64,000 nucleotides of DNA from Haloarcula halophila (GTDB taxonomy: Archaea > Halobacteriota > Halobacteria > Halobacteriales > Haloarculaceae), in NCBI RefSeq assembly GCF_029278565.1, contig NZ_CP119559.1, forward strand, positions 558,001 through 622,000, read 5' to 3'. Each line of letters opens with the position of its first letter. Within the stretch, counting starts at the first letter, position 1. Below, piece by piece: positions 53,039 to 62,238 of this stretch. A model generated the notes under the pieces. The model had not been told where the DNA came from and searched no databases. It saw only the letters and a list, made by a program, of their open reading frames with translations. The position numbers and the translations under genes are program-made.

Positions 53039-53182
53039 GTGGTTACACGAGTAGTAAGACGGGTTATCAAGATATCTGCCTAAATTTCAGATCTAATAGC
53101 AGTATGGTAGCTGTGACCGCTATCGGATCAGCCACCGGTGGAAGTAAACGACGAGACGGCGGAGAGCGAGCGGCCGAGGCCG

Positions 53183-53992
53183 TCAGTACAGGTCGTCCAG
53201 TTCCTCGGAACGGCTCGCGTGCTCCGCTGTCGGGAACGATCCCGACTCGACGGCCTCGACGTACTCCGAGACGGCCTCGCGCATCTCACCGCGGACGTCA
53301 CCGAACTGCTCGGCAAAGGGGGGGCTCTGTTCGGCCATGCCAACGACATCAGTGAAGACGAGTACCTGGCCGTCACACTGACCGCCGGCACCGATCCCGA
53401 TCGTCGGGATGTCGATCGCTTCGGTCACCTGTGCAGCGAGGTTCGCTGGGACGTGTTCGAGGACGAGCGCGAACGCGCCCGCGGCCTCGTGTTCGCGCGC
53501 CAGCTCCAGGATCGTCTCGGCCTCCTCGCGGCCGTCGGCCTGCTGGGTGTAGCCCGTCTGGTTGACGCTCTGTGGGGTGAGACCGAGGTGTGCCATCACC
53601 GGGATTCCGAGATCGGCCAAGCGCTCGGTCAACTCGATCGTGTGCGGACCGGATTCGAGTTTCACGGCGTTTGCGCCTTCCTCTTTGAGCATCCGCCCAC
53701 AGTTCTTGACGCTCTCGCTCTCGTCGGCACCGAAAGAGAGGAAGGGCATGTCGGCGACGACGAGCGCGTCCTCAGTTCCCCGTGCGACGGCCCCCACGTG
53801 GGAAGCTACCTCGTCGACTGTCACCGGAAGCGTGTTCTCGTGGCCCAAGACGGCGTTTCCCATGCTGTCGCCTACCAGAACGACGTCAACCCCGCTCTCG
53901 TCGACGATCTCGGCGGTCGCGGCGTCGTATGCCGTCAGCATCGTGATCGGTTCTTCGCCCGCCATCGCCTGGAGGTCACGGACGGTCGTCAT
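53183..53992 (-). CDS. panB: 3-methyl-2-oxobutanoate hydroxymethyltransferase
   Basis: 269 residues from the ATG at 53992 (MTTVRDLQAMAGEEPITMLTAYDAATA). Longer upstream starts give a non-conserved Arg-rich extension. Family motifs: VDVVLVGDSMGN, MPFLSFG, KLESG, MAHLGLTPQS and GIGAGGQCDGQVLVFTD. It makes ketopantoate for coenzyme A synthesis, which in archaea combines bacterial-type PanB with archaeal pantoate enzymes. Confidence 0.93.
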   Translation of the reverse strand: MTTVRDLQAMAGEEPITMLTAYDAATAEIVDESGVDVVLVGDSMGNAVLGHENTLPVTVDEVASHVGAVARGTEDALVVADMPFLSFGADESESVKNCGRMLKEEGANAVKLESGPHTIELTERLADLGIPVMAHLGLTPQSVNQTGYTQQADGREEAETILELAREHEAAGAFALVLEHVPANLAAQVTEAIDIPTIGIGAGGQCDGQVLVFTDVVGMAEQSPPFAEQFGDVRGEMREAVSEYVEAVESGSFPTAEHASRSEELDDLY

Positions 53993-54084
53993 GTCCGTGA
54001 GCGGGCGCGCCTGGGGCTTACGTCTTCGTGTTTCGTCCTCGCCGAACCGGAAGCGGCTTGCCGGGTCCACGTCAACCTCTACTC

Positions 54085-54312
54085 GTGCCAGCAGTCGAAC
54101 ACACCGATCCGGACGGCGTCGACTTCGGGTGGGTGATGCAGGTGACTTTCGTCACGACGATCCTGGTCGGCTCGCCGATCGTCGCCGTGGCGTCGATCCC
54201 GCTCACCTTGTCGACGTGGACCGCCCGCGCACTGTTCGCCGTCAGAGTCGGTGCCGTCGTCTGGTTCCTGACAGCGATCGGCGTCTATCTCTACGCCCGG
54301 TACCGGCGCTGA
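54085..54312 (+). CDS. small two-helix membrane protein (DUF5822-like)
   Basis: 75 residues from a GTG at 54085 (MPAVEHTDPDGVDFGWVMQVTF). Two membrane segments (about 15-37 and 45-68) and a basic end YARYRR. The pattern TDPDGVD(F/Y)GWVMQVTF recurs in a haloarchaeal family I recall as DUF5822. Its 3' end overlaps the convergent phosphatase gene by 22 bp. Function unknown. Confidence 0.78.
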   Translation: MPAVEHTDPDGVDFGWVMQVTFVTTILVGSPIVAVASIPLTLSTWTARALFAVRVGAVVWFLTAIGVYLYARYRR

Positions 54313-54833
54313 TCGAACGCCCGAGCCCACTCGAAGTCCGTGCCCGCTCGACGGGCGGTCTCGGCGTCGCTCTCGGAGTCCCCGACGAACACGGTCGCCT
54401 CCGGAGACGCGTCCAGATCGTCGATCACCCGGAGCAACCCTTCGGGATCGGGTTTGGACGACCCGACGGTATCCCGCCCGACGACCGACTGGACGTGTGG
54501 CTCGATCCCGTGAACGTCGAGCGCATCGCGGACCGCGACCTCGGCGTTGAGCGAACAGACGCCGACCGGAACGCCGTGCGGGAGTCCCTCAGCCAGCGGG
54601 AGTCGCTCGGAGCGGTCGGCCCCGTCGCGTTCGTGTCGGGTGATCGTCTCCTCGACAGCAGACCGGTGGCCGACCTCGTCGGACAGTTCCAGCATCGACC
54701 AGAGATCGCCCGTTCCGGGGTCGACGTCGCGCTCTCGGAGGACGGTCGCGACCTCCGTCGCGACAGCGTCCCAGTCGACGGCCAGGCGGACGAGGGTCCC
54801 GTCCAGATCGTAGACGACAGCGTCGTGTGTCAC
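54291..54833 (-). CDS. HAD-superfamily phosphatase (phosphoglycolate phosphatase-like)
   Basis: 180 residues from a GTG at 54833, which puts the nucleophile motif VVYDLDGTL at the N-terminus; a GTG at 54848 is possible. Other HAD motifs: CSLN (II), SSKPDPEG (III) and FVGDSESDAETARRAGT (IV). A small helical cap lies between I and II. The substrate is unknown; small phosphorylated metabolites are usual. Confidence 0.85.
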   Translation of the reverse strand: MTHDAVVYDLDGTLVRLAVDWDAVATEVATVLRERDVDPGTGDLWSMLELSDEVGHRSAVEETITRHERDGADRSERLPLAEGLPHGVPVGVCSLNAEVAVRDALDVHGIEPHVQSVVGRDTVGSSKPDPEGLLRVIDDLDASPEATVFVGDSESDAETARRAGTDFEWARAFDQRRYRA

Positions 54834-54883
54834 GCGACACAGTTGCACGCCGGCATGGAAAGAGACTTCGGGAGTCGACTCGG

Positions 54884-55387
54884 TCAGTTCGCCTCGACCA
54901 GCTCGACGTCGAGGAACTGTTCGAGGGCGGCGATGACGGAGCCACCGACGTTGGCCTGGGTCGCACGGCCCTGTTCGACGGCCAGTACGTCGGCTTCGTC
55001 GAGTCCGAGCTCCTCGGCGAGTTCGGCAGTCTGGAGGCCTTCTTCCTGGCGGGCGGTGACGACCACGTCGCCGTAACCGCTGACGAGATACGGGAGTTGG
55101 TCGTCGTCGTAGTCCGCGCCGTCCTCCCAGTGGGATGGGTCGGCTTGCTGTGCGTCGTGGGCGCGTGCGACGTTCTGCGCCGCGCGCTTGCGTCGGTCAC
55201 GCTCGTCGGGAGAGCTGTCGCCTGTGGAGGTCCGTTCGTTCTCGCCGTGGTCGCGTGCGCAGTCGTCACAGACCTGCAACGTCGCGCCGGCGACACTCGC
55301 CGTCTGGAGGTCGCCGCCGTCGGCACCGCAGAGTTCACAGCTCCCGCCGGCGTCGCTCCCCCCGCTGCCGGTCGAGTATTTGGCCAT
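54884..55387 (-). CDS. MBF1-type multiprotein-bridging factor
   Basis: 167 residues. An N-terminal zinc ribbon (Cys17, Cys20, Cys40, Cys43) joins a C-terminal Cro-like helix-turn-helix (about 100-160, VTARQEEGLQTAELAEELGLDEADVLAVEQG). Archaeal MBF1 links transcription and translation; it is nearly universal in the group. A charged linker separates the domains. Confidence 0.88.
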   Translation of the reverse strand: MAKYSTGSGGSDAGGSCELCGADGGDLQTASVAGATLQVCDDCARDHGENERTSTGDSSPDERDRRKRAAQNVARAHDAQQADPSHWEDGADYDDDQLPYLVSGYGDVVVTARQEEGLQTAELAEELGLDEADVLAVEQGRATQANVGGSVIAALEQFLDVELVEAN

Positions 55388-55520
55388 GAGGCAGGTAGCT
55401 GCCTCGTCGTATTTGAAACGTCCGGTTCGGACGAATGGGACTCTCTCCCGCAGCCGACGACGAAACGAAAGCGCTTTTATTGGACCGTCGGGTACGAATG
55501 AGTGCAGTAAGACAGCGAGC

Positions 55521-55605
<85 letters not shown>

Positions 55606-56106
55606 TTTTTGTTACGAACGAATCCGTGAGTGACAAGACCGTCTGACGGATTCGAACTCTGGGAGTCGCAGCGCGAACGCAGTGAGCGACCGTCTCCGAT
55701 CAGTTCGAATCCGGTCCCACGCATTTTCAGTGACGAACGAGCATGGAGAGCAGAACGGCAACCGAACCCCGAACCGAACGAAGCGACCGCCGGTAGTTCG
55801 GACCGGAAGCGTTCTCGAAGATGATAACTGCGACGCCACGTTTATAATCGAAGGCTCCCTGTACTACGGTAGGCACCGTTCTGGTGCCATCACCCCCCAC
55901 CCACCCCCAATCTTGCTTTCAGTGAGTTCCGCTACGTAGCGACTGCGTCGGTCACTCGCTCCGTGAGGACGGGAGTTCCTGCTCAGTGTGAGGGTCACAG
56001 CAACAGCGAGCCGTCCCGGGAGTTCGACCGCGAACAGACCGACGGTTCCGGGGGCGAGAAGAGTCAGTCCCGGTGGGATTCGATTCGCCGTTCCGATCGT
56101 GTGGGC
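55606..56106. other. 501-bp non-coding region after tRNA-Leu
   Basis: It contains the second copy of the tRNA 3' end (55703), an inverted T-loop motif CGGATTCGAAC (55647-55657), and a strong TATA box TTTATAAT (55841-55848) followed by the hairpin GGCACC-GTTCT-GGTGCC (55872-55888). Open frames here pass through tRNA-like sequence and look spurious. The rest lies downstream of sdhA. Confidence 0.6.
55703..55727 (+). repeat. 25-bp direct repeat, downstream copy (candidate att site)
   Basis: An exact duplicate of the tRNA-Leu 3' end without the rest of a tRNA. Such copies form when an element integrates at a tRNA gene. Only about 100 bp separates the copies, so the element itself is gone. Confidence 0.7.
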
Positions 56107-57936
56107 TCAGTACGACCGCTCTTTCGGCTCGTAGGTCTCCTCGTCGCCGTCGAGTTCGACGGGTTTGTAGTACAGTTCCGGATCGCCGTCGTTCCAGGCG
56201 AGCATCGTGTGCTTGATCCACTCGTCGTCTTTCCGCTCCTGGTGTTCCGCGCGCCAGTGGGCACCGCGGAACTCCTCGCGGGCCAGCGCGCCGATGGTGA
56301 TGGCCTCGGCCACGTCGAGGATGTTACGAGTCTCGATAGTGTGGATCAGATCGGTGTTGTAGGTGCGCGAGGGGTCCGAGACGGCGACGTTCTGGTACTC
56401 CCGGCGGGCGTCCTTGAGTTCCCGCAACGCCTGCTTGAGACCGTCCTCCTCGCGGAAGACGTTGACGCGCTGGGTCATCGTCTCTTGGACGTCCGCACGG
56501 ACCTCGGCGTGGTTGATGCCGTCGGCCTCCAGCAGTTCCTCGATGCGCTGGCGCTCCTCCTCGACGGCTCCCTTGACGACGCTTTTGGGTGTGGCTGCGG
56601 CCCCACCGTCGGCGACGACGTCGTCGGTGCCGGCGTCGACCGCGCCGGGGTCGACTGGCGGCTCGACGGCACCGTCCTCGCTTTTGGCCGACGGCCCGGT
56701 CTGGATCTCCGCGACTTTCATGTCCTTGCCGGCCGCGTGGTGGCCGGCGCGGGCGCCGAACACGAGGAGTTCCGGCAGGGCGTTCCCGCCGAGGCGGTTC
56801 GCGCCGTGCAGCGAGACACAGGCCGTCTCGCCGGCCGCGTAGAGGCCGTCGATACAGGTCTCGCCGTTCTCGTCGCACTCGATGCCCCCCATGGCGTAGT
56901 GTTGGCCGGGTTTGACCGGCATCGGTTCGTCGAGGCCGTCGACGCCCTCGAAGTCCTCCGCGAGGTGGAGGATGTTCTCCAGGCGGTCGAGGATGCGCTC
57001 CTCGCCGAGGTGACGCATGTCCAGGTGGACGAACTCGTCCTCGATCCCGCGGCCCTCGTTGACTTCGGTCAGTTCGGCACGCGAGACCACGTCACGGGAG
57101 GCGAGTTCGCCGTCGTTGTTCGCGTAGCCGTGCTCGAACATGAACCGCTCCTCGTCCTCGTTGTAGAGGATGCCACCCTCGCCACGGACACCCTCGGAGA
57201 TGAGCACACCCGTCGACGGCAGCGTCGTCGGGTGGAACTGGATCATCTCCATGTCCTCCATCGGGGCACCGGCGCGGTAGGCCATCGCACAGCCGTCGCC
57301 AGTGTTGGCGACGGCGTTGGTGGTGTGGTCGAACGCCTGTCCGAGTCCGCCGGTCGCCAGGATCACGCCGTTTTTCGCCCGGAAGCCGTGGATCTCGCCC
57401 GACTTGATGTCGTAGGCGACACAGCCGTGACAGACACGGTCTTCTGGGTCCTCGTGGTCGGTGACTGCGAGGTTCGTGACGTACCACTCGTCATAGACCT
57501 CGATGCCGCGTTTGACCGCCTGCTCGTACATCGTATGCAGCAGGTGGTGGCCCGTCTCTGCGCCGGCGTAGGTCGTCCGCGGGAACGACATCCCGCCGAA
57601 CGGCCGCTGGGAGACCCGACCGTCGTCCTCACGGGAGAAGGGCATCCCCCAGTGTTCGATCTGGACGACCTCCTCGGGGGCGTCCTTGGCGAAGGTGTCG
57701 ATCGCCGGGGCGTCCCCCAGATAGTCCGACCCCTTCATGGTGTCGTAGGCGTGCAGGTCCCAGGAGTCGCCCTCCCGGAGTGCCGCGTTGATGCCACCCT
57801 CGGCCGCGCCCGTGTGGCTCCGGACCGGGTGGAGTTTCGTCACGAGGGCGACGTCCGCGCCTTCCTCGTGTGCTGCGATAGCCGCTCTGAGGCCGGCGCC
57901 GCCGGCGCCGACCACGATGACGTCGTGTTCGTACAT
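56107..57936 (-). CDS. sdhA: succinate dehydrogenase flavoprotein subunit
   Basis: 609 residues. FAD binding by VVGAGGAGLRAAIAA (8-22); His41 in SHTGAAEGGINAAL is the expected covalent FAD site. The active-site region HPTTLPSTGVLISEGVRGEGG and the ending of the flavoprotein domain are present. It oxidises succinate to fumarate. It is last in the sdhCDBA operon; a charged insertion at about 440-480 is characteristic of haloarchaeal SdhA. Confidence 0.95.
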   Translation of the reverse strand: MYEHDVIVVGAGGAGLRAAIAAHEEGADVALVTKLHPVRSHTGAAEGGINAALREGDSWDLHAYDTMKGSDYLGDAPAIDTFAKDAPEEVVQIEHWGMPFSREDDGRVSQRPFGGMSFPRTTYAGAETGHHLLHTMYEQAVKRGIEVYDEWYVTNLAVTDHEDPEDRVCHGCVAYDIKSGEIHGFRAKNGVILATGGLGQAFDHTTNAVANTGDGCAMAYRAGAPMEDMEMIQFHPTTLPSTGVLISEGVRGEGGILYNEDEERFMFEHGYANNDGELASRDVVSRAELTEVNEGRGIEDEFVHLDMRHLGEERILDRLENILHLAEDFEGVDGLDEPMPVKPGQHYAMGGIECDENGETCIDGLYAAGETACVSLHGANRLGGNALPELLVFGARAGHHAAGKDMKVAEIQTGPSAKSEDGAVEPPVDPGAVDAGTDDVVADGGAAATPKSVVKGAVEEERQRIEELLEADGINHAEVRADVQETMTQRVNVFREEDGLKQALRELKDARREYQNVAVSDPSRTYNTDLIHTIETRNILDVAEAITIGALAREEFRGAHWRAEHQERKDDEWIKHTMLAWNDGDPELYYKPVELDGDEETYEPKERSY

Positions 57937-57970
57937 AGTATGGGAAGTAGTGTCGTAGGCGTGCTTAGGA

Positions 57971-58855
57971 CTACCAGAACTTGAGGTTGTTCTTCACTGC
58001 CTCGCGTTTGAGTTCCTGGATGTGCTCGGTGAGCGGGATGTCCTTCGGACACACCTCGGTACAGGAGAACTGGGTCTGGCACCGCCAGACGCCGTGTTCC
58101 TGTTCGATGATCCGGAGCCGTTCCTGTTTGCGGTCGGGGCCTTCGCGTTCGTCCATGGCAAACCGGTAGGCCTTGTTGATCGCCGCCGGCCCCAGGTACT
58201 CGTTGTCGCCGGCCGCGATGTTACACGAGGACATGCAGGCGCCACACCAGATACACCGCGTGGACATCTTGACCTTCTCCCGGTTCTCCCGGCTCTGGCG
58301 CTGTTCTTCGAGTTCGTCCTCGGGCAGTTCGTCGGCGTCGAAGTACGGCTCGACGGCTTCCATCTGATCGTAGAAGTGCTCCATATCGACCACGAGGTCC
58401 TTGACGACCTCCTGGTGTGGGAGCGGTTCGATCCGGACCGGCGTCTCCAGTTCCGCGATCTGGGTCTTACAGCCCAGCCGCTGGCGGCCGTTGACGAACA
58501 GCGCGTCGGAGCCACAGACGGCCTGCCGACAGGAGTGTCGGAAGGTTAGCGAGGAGTCGTACTGGTCACGCGCGTAGATGAGCGCGTCCAGGATGGTCAT
58601 CCCCTTGTGGAACGGGACGAGGAAGTCGTCGAAGCGTGGCTCCTGTTTCCCCTCGACCTCGGGGTCGTAGCGGAACACCTTCAGGCGGATCGTCTCCTCG
58701 TCGTCGAGGGTCGACTCCTCGCGCTCGGCCTGTTTCTGTTCGTCGAGGCGCTGTTGTTTCTCCGCACGGCGCCGGTCACCGGGTGACTCGACGGCCGATT
58801 CGGCCTCTTGTTCGCTCTCTGACTCGGTCTCTTGTTGTTCGATCTGTGTACTCAT
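57971..58855 (-). CDS. sdhB: succinate dehydrogenase iron-sulfur subunit
   Basis: 294 residues. The 2Fe-2S ligands include Cys109, Cys114 and Cys129 (CRQAVCGSDALFVNGRQRLGC); the next cluster motif is Cys201, 204, 207, 211 (CIWCGACMSSC), with a last group near CTEVCPKDIP. A highly charged Glu/Gln N-terminal extension of about 50 residues precedes the ferredoxin domain. It passes electrons from SdhA to the membrane subunits. Confidence 0.95.
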   Translation of the reverse strand: MSTQIEQQETESESEQEAESAVESPGDRRRAEKQQRLDEQKQAEREESTLDDEETIRLKVFRYDPEVEGKQEPRFDDFLVPFHKGMTILDALIYARDQYDSSLTFRHSCRQAVCGSDALFVNGRQRLGCKTQIAELETPVRIEPLPHQEVVKDLVVDMEHFYDQMEAVEPYFDADELPEDELEEQRQSRENREKVKMSTRCIWCGACMSSCNIAAGDNEYLGPAAINKAYRFAMDEREGPDRKQERLRIIEQEHGVWRCQTQFSCTEVCPKDIPLTEHIQELKREAVKNNLKFW

Positions 58856-58858
58856 AGG

Positions 58859-59224
58859 TTAGACGAGGTTTGTCATAGCGACTGCGACGCGGGTCCCCTG
58901 TGCGATCAACAGGAGGCCGGCAACTGCGAGCAGGTACTTGATCGCGGTCTGCTGGGTGCCTTTGAGCCCCTGGTTGACGAGTGCGTTGTAGACGCCGTTG
59001 ACGCCGTGGAACGTCGCGGTCACGAGGAACAGCCACATCGTCGCGAAGTAGCCCACCTGGCTCATCCGGACCTGCGTCCCGGCGAAGGTGATGTTTGCGG
59101 CGTGGTTGACGAAGTGCAACAGCATGAAGTGAAACGCCAGGACGCCGACCAGGAACACCGCCGTGAGCCGCTGGAAGAGCCAGCGGCGGCCACCGCGCTC
59201 GAACGAGGAGTAGTGTTCGGCCAT
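58859..59224 (-). CDS. sdhD: succinate dehydrogenase membrane anchor subunit
   Basis: 121 residues, three membrane segments, with histidines in LLHFVNHAANITF and ATFHGVNGVYN that can bind haem. The start overlaps the sdhC stop by one base (TAATG), and sdhB follows after 3 bp. Confidence 0.88.
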   Translation of the reverse strand: MAEHYSSFERGGRRWLFQRLTAVFLVGVLAFHFMLLHFVNHAANITFAGTQVRMSQVGYFATMWLFLVTATFHGVNGVYNALVNQGLKGTQQTAIKYLLAVAGLLLIAQGTRVAVAMTNLV

Positions 59225-59619
59225 TATGCGAGTGGCCCCCCGAGGAAGGTCGGCACGCTGGCGACGACGATCGCACCCGTCAACACCAGCGAGAGATAGA
59301 AGCTCTTGTCCTGTGCCTCTAGTCCGACGCCGAGGTCGACCATCAACAGACGGATGCCGTTGAGGATGTGGAAGACGGCGACGGCGAGCAATCCGATCTC
59401 CAGGAATCGAACGACGAGCAGGGCCTCCAGCCCCTGGAGCGTGTTCGTATAGAGTTCTGCCCCTCCCAGGGAGGTGCTCAAGACGGCGATGTGGGTAAAG
59501 AGGTACCCGACGAGCACCCAGCCGGTGAACTTGTGGAAGATCCACGCCCACATCCCGGCTGTGAACTCCCGCCACCGTCCGAAGTCCTCGACGGTGCCGC
59601 GATTGTAAGACTGACTCAT
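59224..59619 (-). CDS. sdhC: succinate dehydrogenase cytochrome b-type membrane subunit
   Basis: 131 residues with three membrane segments and the family motifs [20 protein letters not shown] and [17 protein letters not shown]. It is first in the operon; the promoter lies in 59620-59751. Confidence 0.9.
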   Translation of the reverse strand: MSQSYNRGTVEDFGRWREFTAGMWAWIFHKFTGWVLVGYLFTHIAVLSTSLGGAELYTNTLQGLEALLVVRFLEIGLLAVAVFHILNGIRLLMVDLGVGLEAQDKSFYLSLVLTGAIVVASVPTFLGGPLA

Positions 59620-59751
59620 ACACTGGGGGGTTAGTCCGGGGACAAATAGTAGTTACTACCCCGCGCGCAGGTCGCCGGCTGTCGTGCCGAAGACGTTCGC
59701 GTATTGACGGTATCGGCGACGAACTGGCTGACTGTTCAGTCCGGGCCGCGG

Positions 59752-60777
59752 TCACCGAGCCGTCCGCTCCACCCGCTCGGACTGTTCGATCGCCCGTCGG
59801 GTCCGCTGGTCCAGACTCACGAGGTGACACAGTGGATTGCCGGGGTAGACCAGCGGGTTCTCCAGGACGCCGACCAACAACCCGGTAAACGGTGCGCTCA
59901 CTTCGATCGCGTCGGTCTTGAACGGGTTCGTGATCGTACAGATCGTCTCGTCGGCGTGGACCAGCCCCCCTCGCTCGTGGTGCATGTCGACCAACCCGCC
60001 GGCGTCCGCACGAATCCAGATCTTGTCGTCGCTTCCGTTCTCGACGACGGTCCGCCATCCCGGCCACCGGACGACCTCGCTCTCGAGCAGGCCGAACTCC
60101 GCCAGGACCGATCGGACACTGTCGAGGGCGTTGTCGATCAGCGAACGCTGGAACCGGTGGGCCTCGCCCATCTCGATCGTGACCGACGGGACGCCGGCGG
60201 CGCTGGCCTCCCGGCGCAGCGACCCCGACGGCCCCTCCGAAGAGATGATCAGGTTCGACGCGAAGGCGTTCGCGACGCGGGCGACAGCCGAGTCGGTCAT
60301 GTCCGCCCGTACGTGGAGCATGTTCGTTCGGCCACGGGTCGAGGTATGGAAGTCCAGTCCCAGATCACACGGTGCCAGGAAGTTCCGGAACACTTCGTGG
60401 GCCATCCGCTTGGCGCTCGTCGAGTCCGGGTTGCCGGGAAACGACCGGTTGAGGTCGCGGTCGTAGATCGGGAGGTACCGCTCCTGTGCGAGGAAGGCGG
60501 GAACGTTCAACACGGGGAGACAGACCAGCGTCCCCGCGAGGTCGTCGTGGTTCCACTCGTGGGCGACTTCCCGCACGACCTCGATCCCGTTGAGTTCGTC
60601 CCCGTGGGCCGCAGCCGAGAGGAAGACGGTCGGGCCAGGACGTGGCCCGTTGACGATCGTCACCGGGAGCCGAACCGGGTCACCCATGTACGTCTCACTG
60701 ACCGTGTAGCGGACGTTCTGTGTCTCGCCGGGGTCGACCCGGCCACCGTCGTAGGTGAACGGCTCGGCTTCGTCCAT
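59752..60777 (-). CDS. succinylglutamate desuccinylase/aspartoacylase-family zinc hydrolase
   Basis: 341 residues. Zinc ligands appear as AAHGDELNG (His, Glu) and DFHTSTRG (His), with catalytic Glu in VTIEMGEAH. The C-terminal 100 residues form a beta-rich domain. Members deacylate amino acids or trim side chains. The divergent partner is a RimK-type ligase, so the pair may attach and remove an amino acid on the same substrate. Confidence 0.87.
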   Translation of the reverse strand: MDEAEPFTYDGGRVDPGETQNVRYTVSETYMGDPVRLPVTIVNGPRPGPTVFLSAAAHGDELNGIEVVREVAHEWNHDDLAGTLVCLPVLNVPAFLAQERYLPIYDRDLNRSFPGNPDSTSAKRMAHEVFRNFLAPCDLGLDFHTSTRGRTNMLHVRADMTDSAVARVANAFASNLIISSEGPSGSLRREASAAGVPSVTIEMGEAHRFQRSLIDNALDSVRSVLAEFGLLESEVVRWPGWRTVVENGSDDKIWIRADAGGLVDMHHERGGLVHADETICTITNPFKTDAIEVSAPFTGLLVGVLENPLVYPGNPLCHLVSLDQRTRRAIEQSERVERTAR

Positions 60778-60885
60778 ACCACTACGGAGAGTGGCCGGTG
60801 ACAAAAGCGTGTCCGGCACCGCCTGGACCTGGCAACCGAGCGAACTGACCACCAACGATTTCTCCGCAGGACGAGAACTGTCGCT

Positions 60886-62238
60886 ATGAATACGGACATC
60901 ACGCTCGGGGTACTGAGTCTCCATTCGAGCAAGGAGACGAAGGCGATCCTGAACGCGGCCGAGGAGCTGGGATACGGGACGGAGTGGCTCCGGGCCGAGA
61001 ACACGACGATCGACGTCACCGACGGTACGATGGAACTCACCCCGTCGGTCGACGTCATCGCGAACCGACTGTTGCTCTCGAGCAACGAGGACCCGGCCGA
61101 AGGGATCGGTCTCGCGCTGACGCTCGCAAAGCAAGCGCCGATGCTGAACGAACCCATCGCGGCGACGACGGCACTCCACAAGTTCGCAAGCGCCGCGGCG
61201 CTGGCCGAATCTAACGTCCCGGTCCCCGACGCCGTGATGGCGCTGTCGAACGACAACCTCAACAGAGCGCGCACGCGGTTCGGCGACCGAGCGGTCTACA
61301 AGACCGCGATCGGGACCCACGGCGGCGGAACGTGGATGGTCGAGTTGGACGACCCCGTCAACGCGAAGATCGGGAACCGCCACGCCTTCCTCCAGCGGTT
61401 CGTCGACCACGACGCCCAGCGCCACCACGACCTCCGTGTCTACGTCGTCGGCGACGAGATCGTCGGCGCGATGAACCGGTACGCACCCGACGGGGAGTGG
61501 CGGACGAACGTGGCACTCGGTGGCTCGGTCGAGGACATGACTGGACAGCTCCCCGAGGCGGTCCGGTCGATCGCCCGGCGGGCCACCGACGCGATCGGCC
61601 TCGATTACGCCGGCGTGGACATCGTCGAAGGCCACGACGGCTACTACGTGCTGGAAGTCAACCCGACCGCCGGGTTCCGGGGGTTGTTCAAGGCCACCGG
61701 CGTCAGTCCGGCGCCGTACATCGCCAAACTGGCGATCGAGCGAGCCGGTGGGAGCGTCCCGGACAGCGAACTCCAACGGCTTCAGGGGACGCTGGACGAC
61801 TCCCGGCCGACCTGTATGCCCCGGAAGACGACCGAGCGCAGTTCCGAGACGATCGTCGTCGGCTACATCGAGGAGGTCGTCGTCACCGGCACCCGCGGGA
61901 CGAAGACCATCCTCGCGAAGTCCGACACCGGCGCGACCCGGACCAGCATCGACACGCGGCTGGCCGCCGAGATCGGGACCGGACCCATCCTCGACATCGT
62001 CAACGTCAAATCCGGCAGTGTCAAGGGCGGGCGCTCGCGCCCGGTCGTCGACCTCGTGGTCGGAGTCGGCGGGACACAACACACGGTCACGGCCAGCGTC
62101 GAGGACCGCTCACACATGGACTATCCGCTGTTGCTCGGTCGAGACATCCTCAAACACTACCAAGTCGACGTGACCCGTCGAGCCGACGACGAAACGGACC
62201 CCGACACGGAGGAAGAGGAAGAGACAGCCGAGGAGTAG
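60886..62238 (+). CDS. RimK-type ATP-grasp ligase fused to retropepsin-like/zinc-protease domain
   Basis: 450 residues. The N-terminal part (1-300) is a RimK-like ATP-grasp enzyme with KTAIGTHGGGTWMVEL and the metal-binding ending DIVEGHDGYYVLEVNPTAGFRG. The C-terminal part (about 335-435) resembles the 'ATP-dependent zinc protease' partner of RimK and has SDTGATRTSIDT, an aspartyl-protease-like DTGA. RimK ligases add glutamate or other amino acids to protein or cofactor ends. An acidic Glu/Asp tail ends the protein. Confidence 0.85.
   Translation: MNTDITLGVLSLHSSKETKAILNAAEELGYGTEWLRAENTTIDVTDGTMELTPSVDVIANRLLLSSNEDPAEGIGLALTLAKQAPMLNEPIAATTALHKFASAAALAESNVPVPDAVMALSNDNLNRARTRFGDRAVYKTAIGTHGGGTWMVELDDPVNAKIGNRHAFLQRFVDHDAQRHHDLRVYVVGDEIVGAMNRYAPDGEWRTNVALGGSVEDMTGQLPEAVRSIARRATDAIGLDYAGVDIVEGHDGYYVLEVNPTAGFRGLFKATGVSPAPYIAKLAIERAGGSVPDSELQRLQGTLDDSRPTCMPRKTTERSSETIVVGYIEEVVVTGTRGTKTILAKSDTGATRTSIDTRLAAEIGTGPILDIVNVKSGSVKGGRSRPVVDLVVGVGGTQHTVTASVEDRSHMDYPLLLGRDILKHYQVDVTRRADDETDPDTEEEEETAEE

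Noticed and set aside
53075-53085. GCCTAA near the promoter of the osmolyte-binding protein gene as an iron box
   Set aside because: Only a half-site; the left arm does not match TTAGG.
55612-55839. Frames crossing the tRNA-Leu 3' end and its copy
   Set aside because: They translate tRNA T-arm sequence (for example SNPVPRIF), a common artefact behind tRNA genes.
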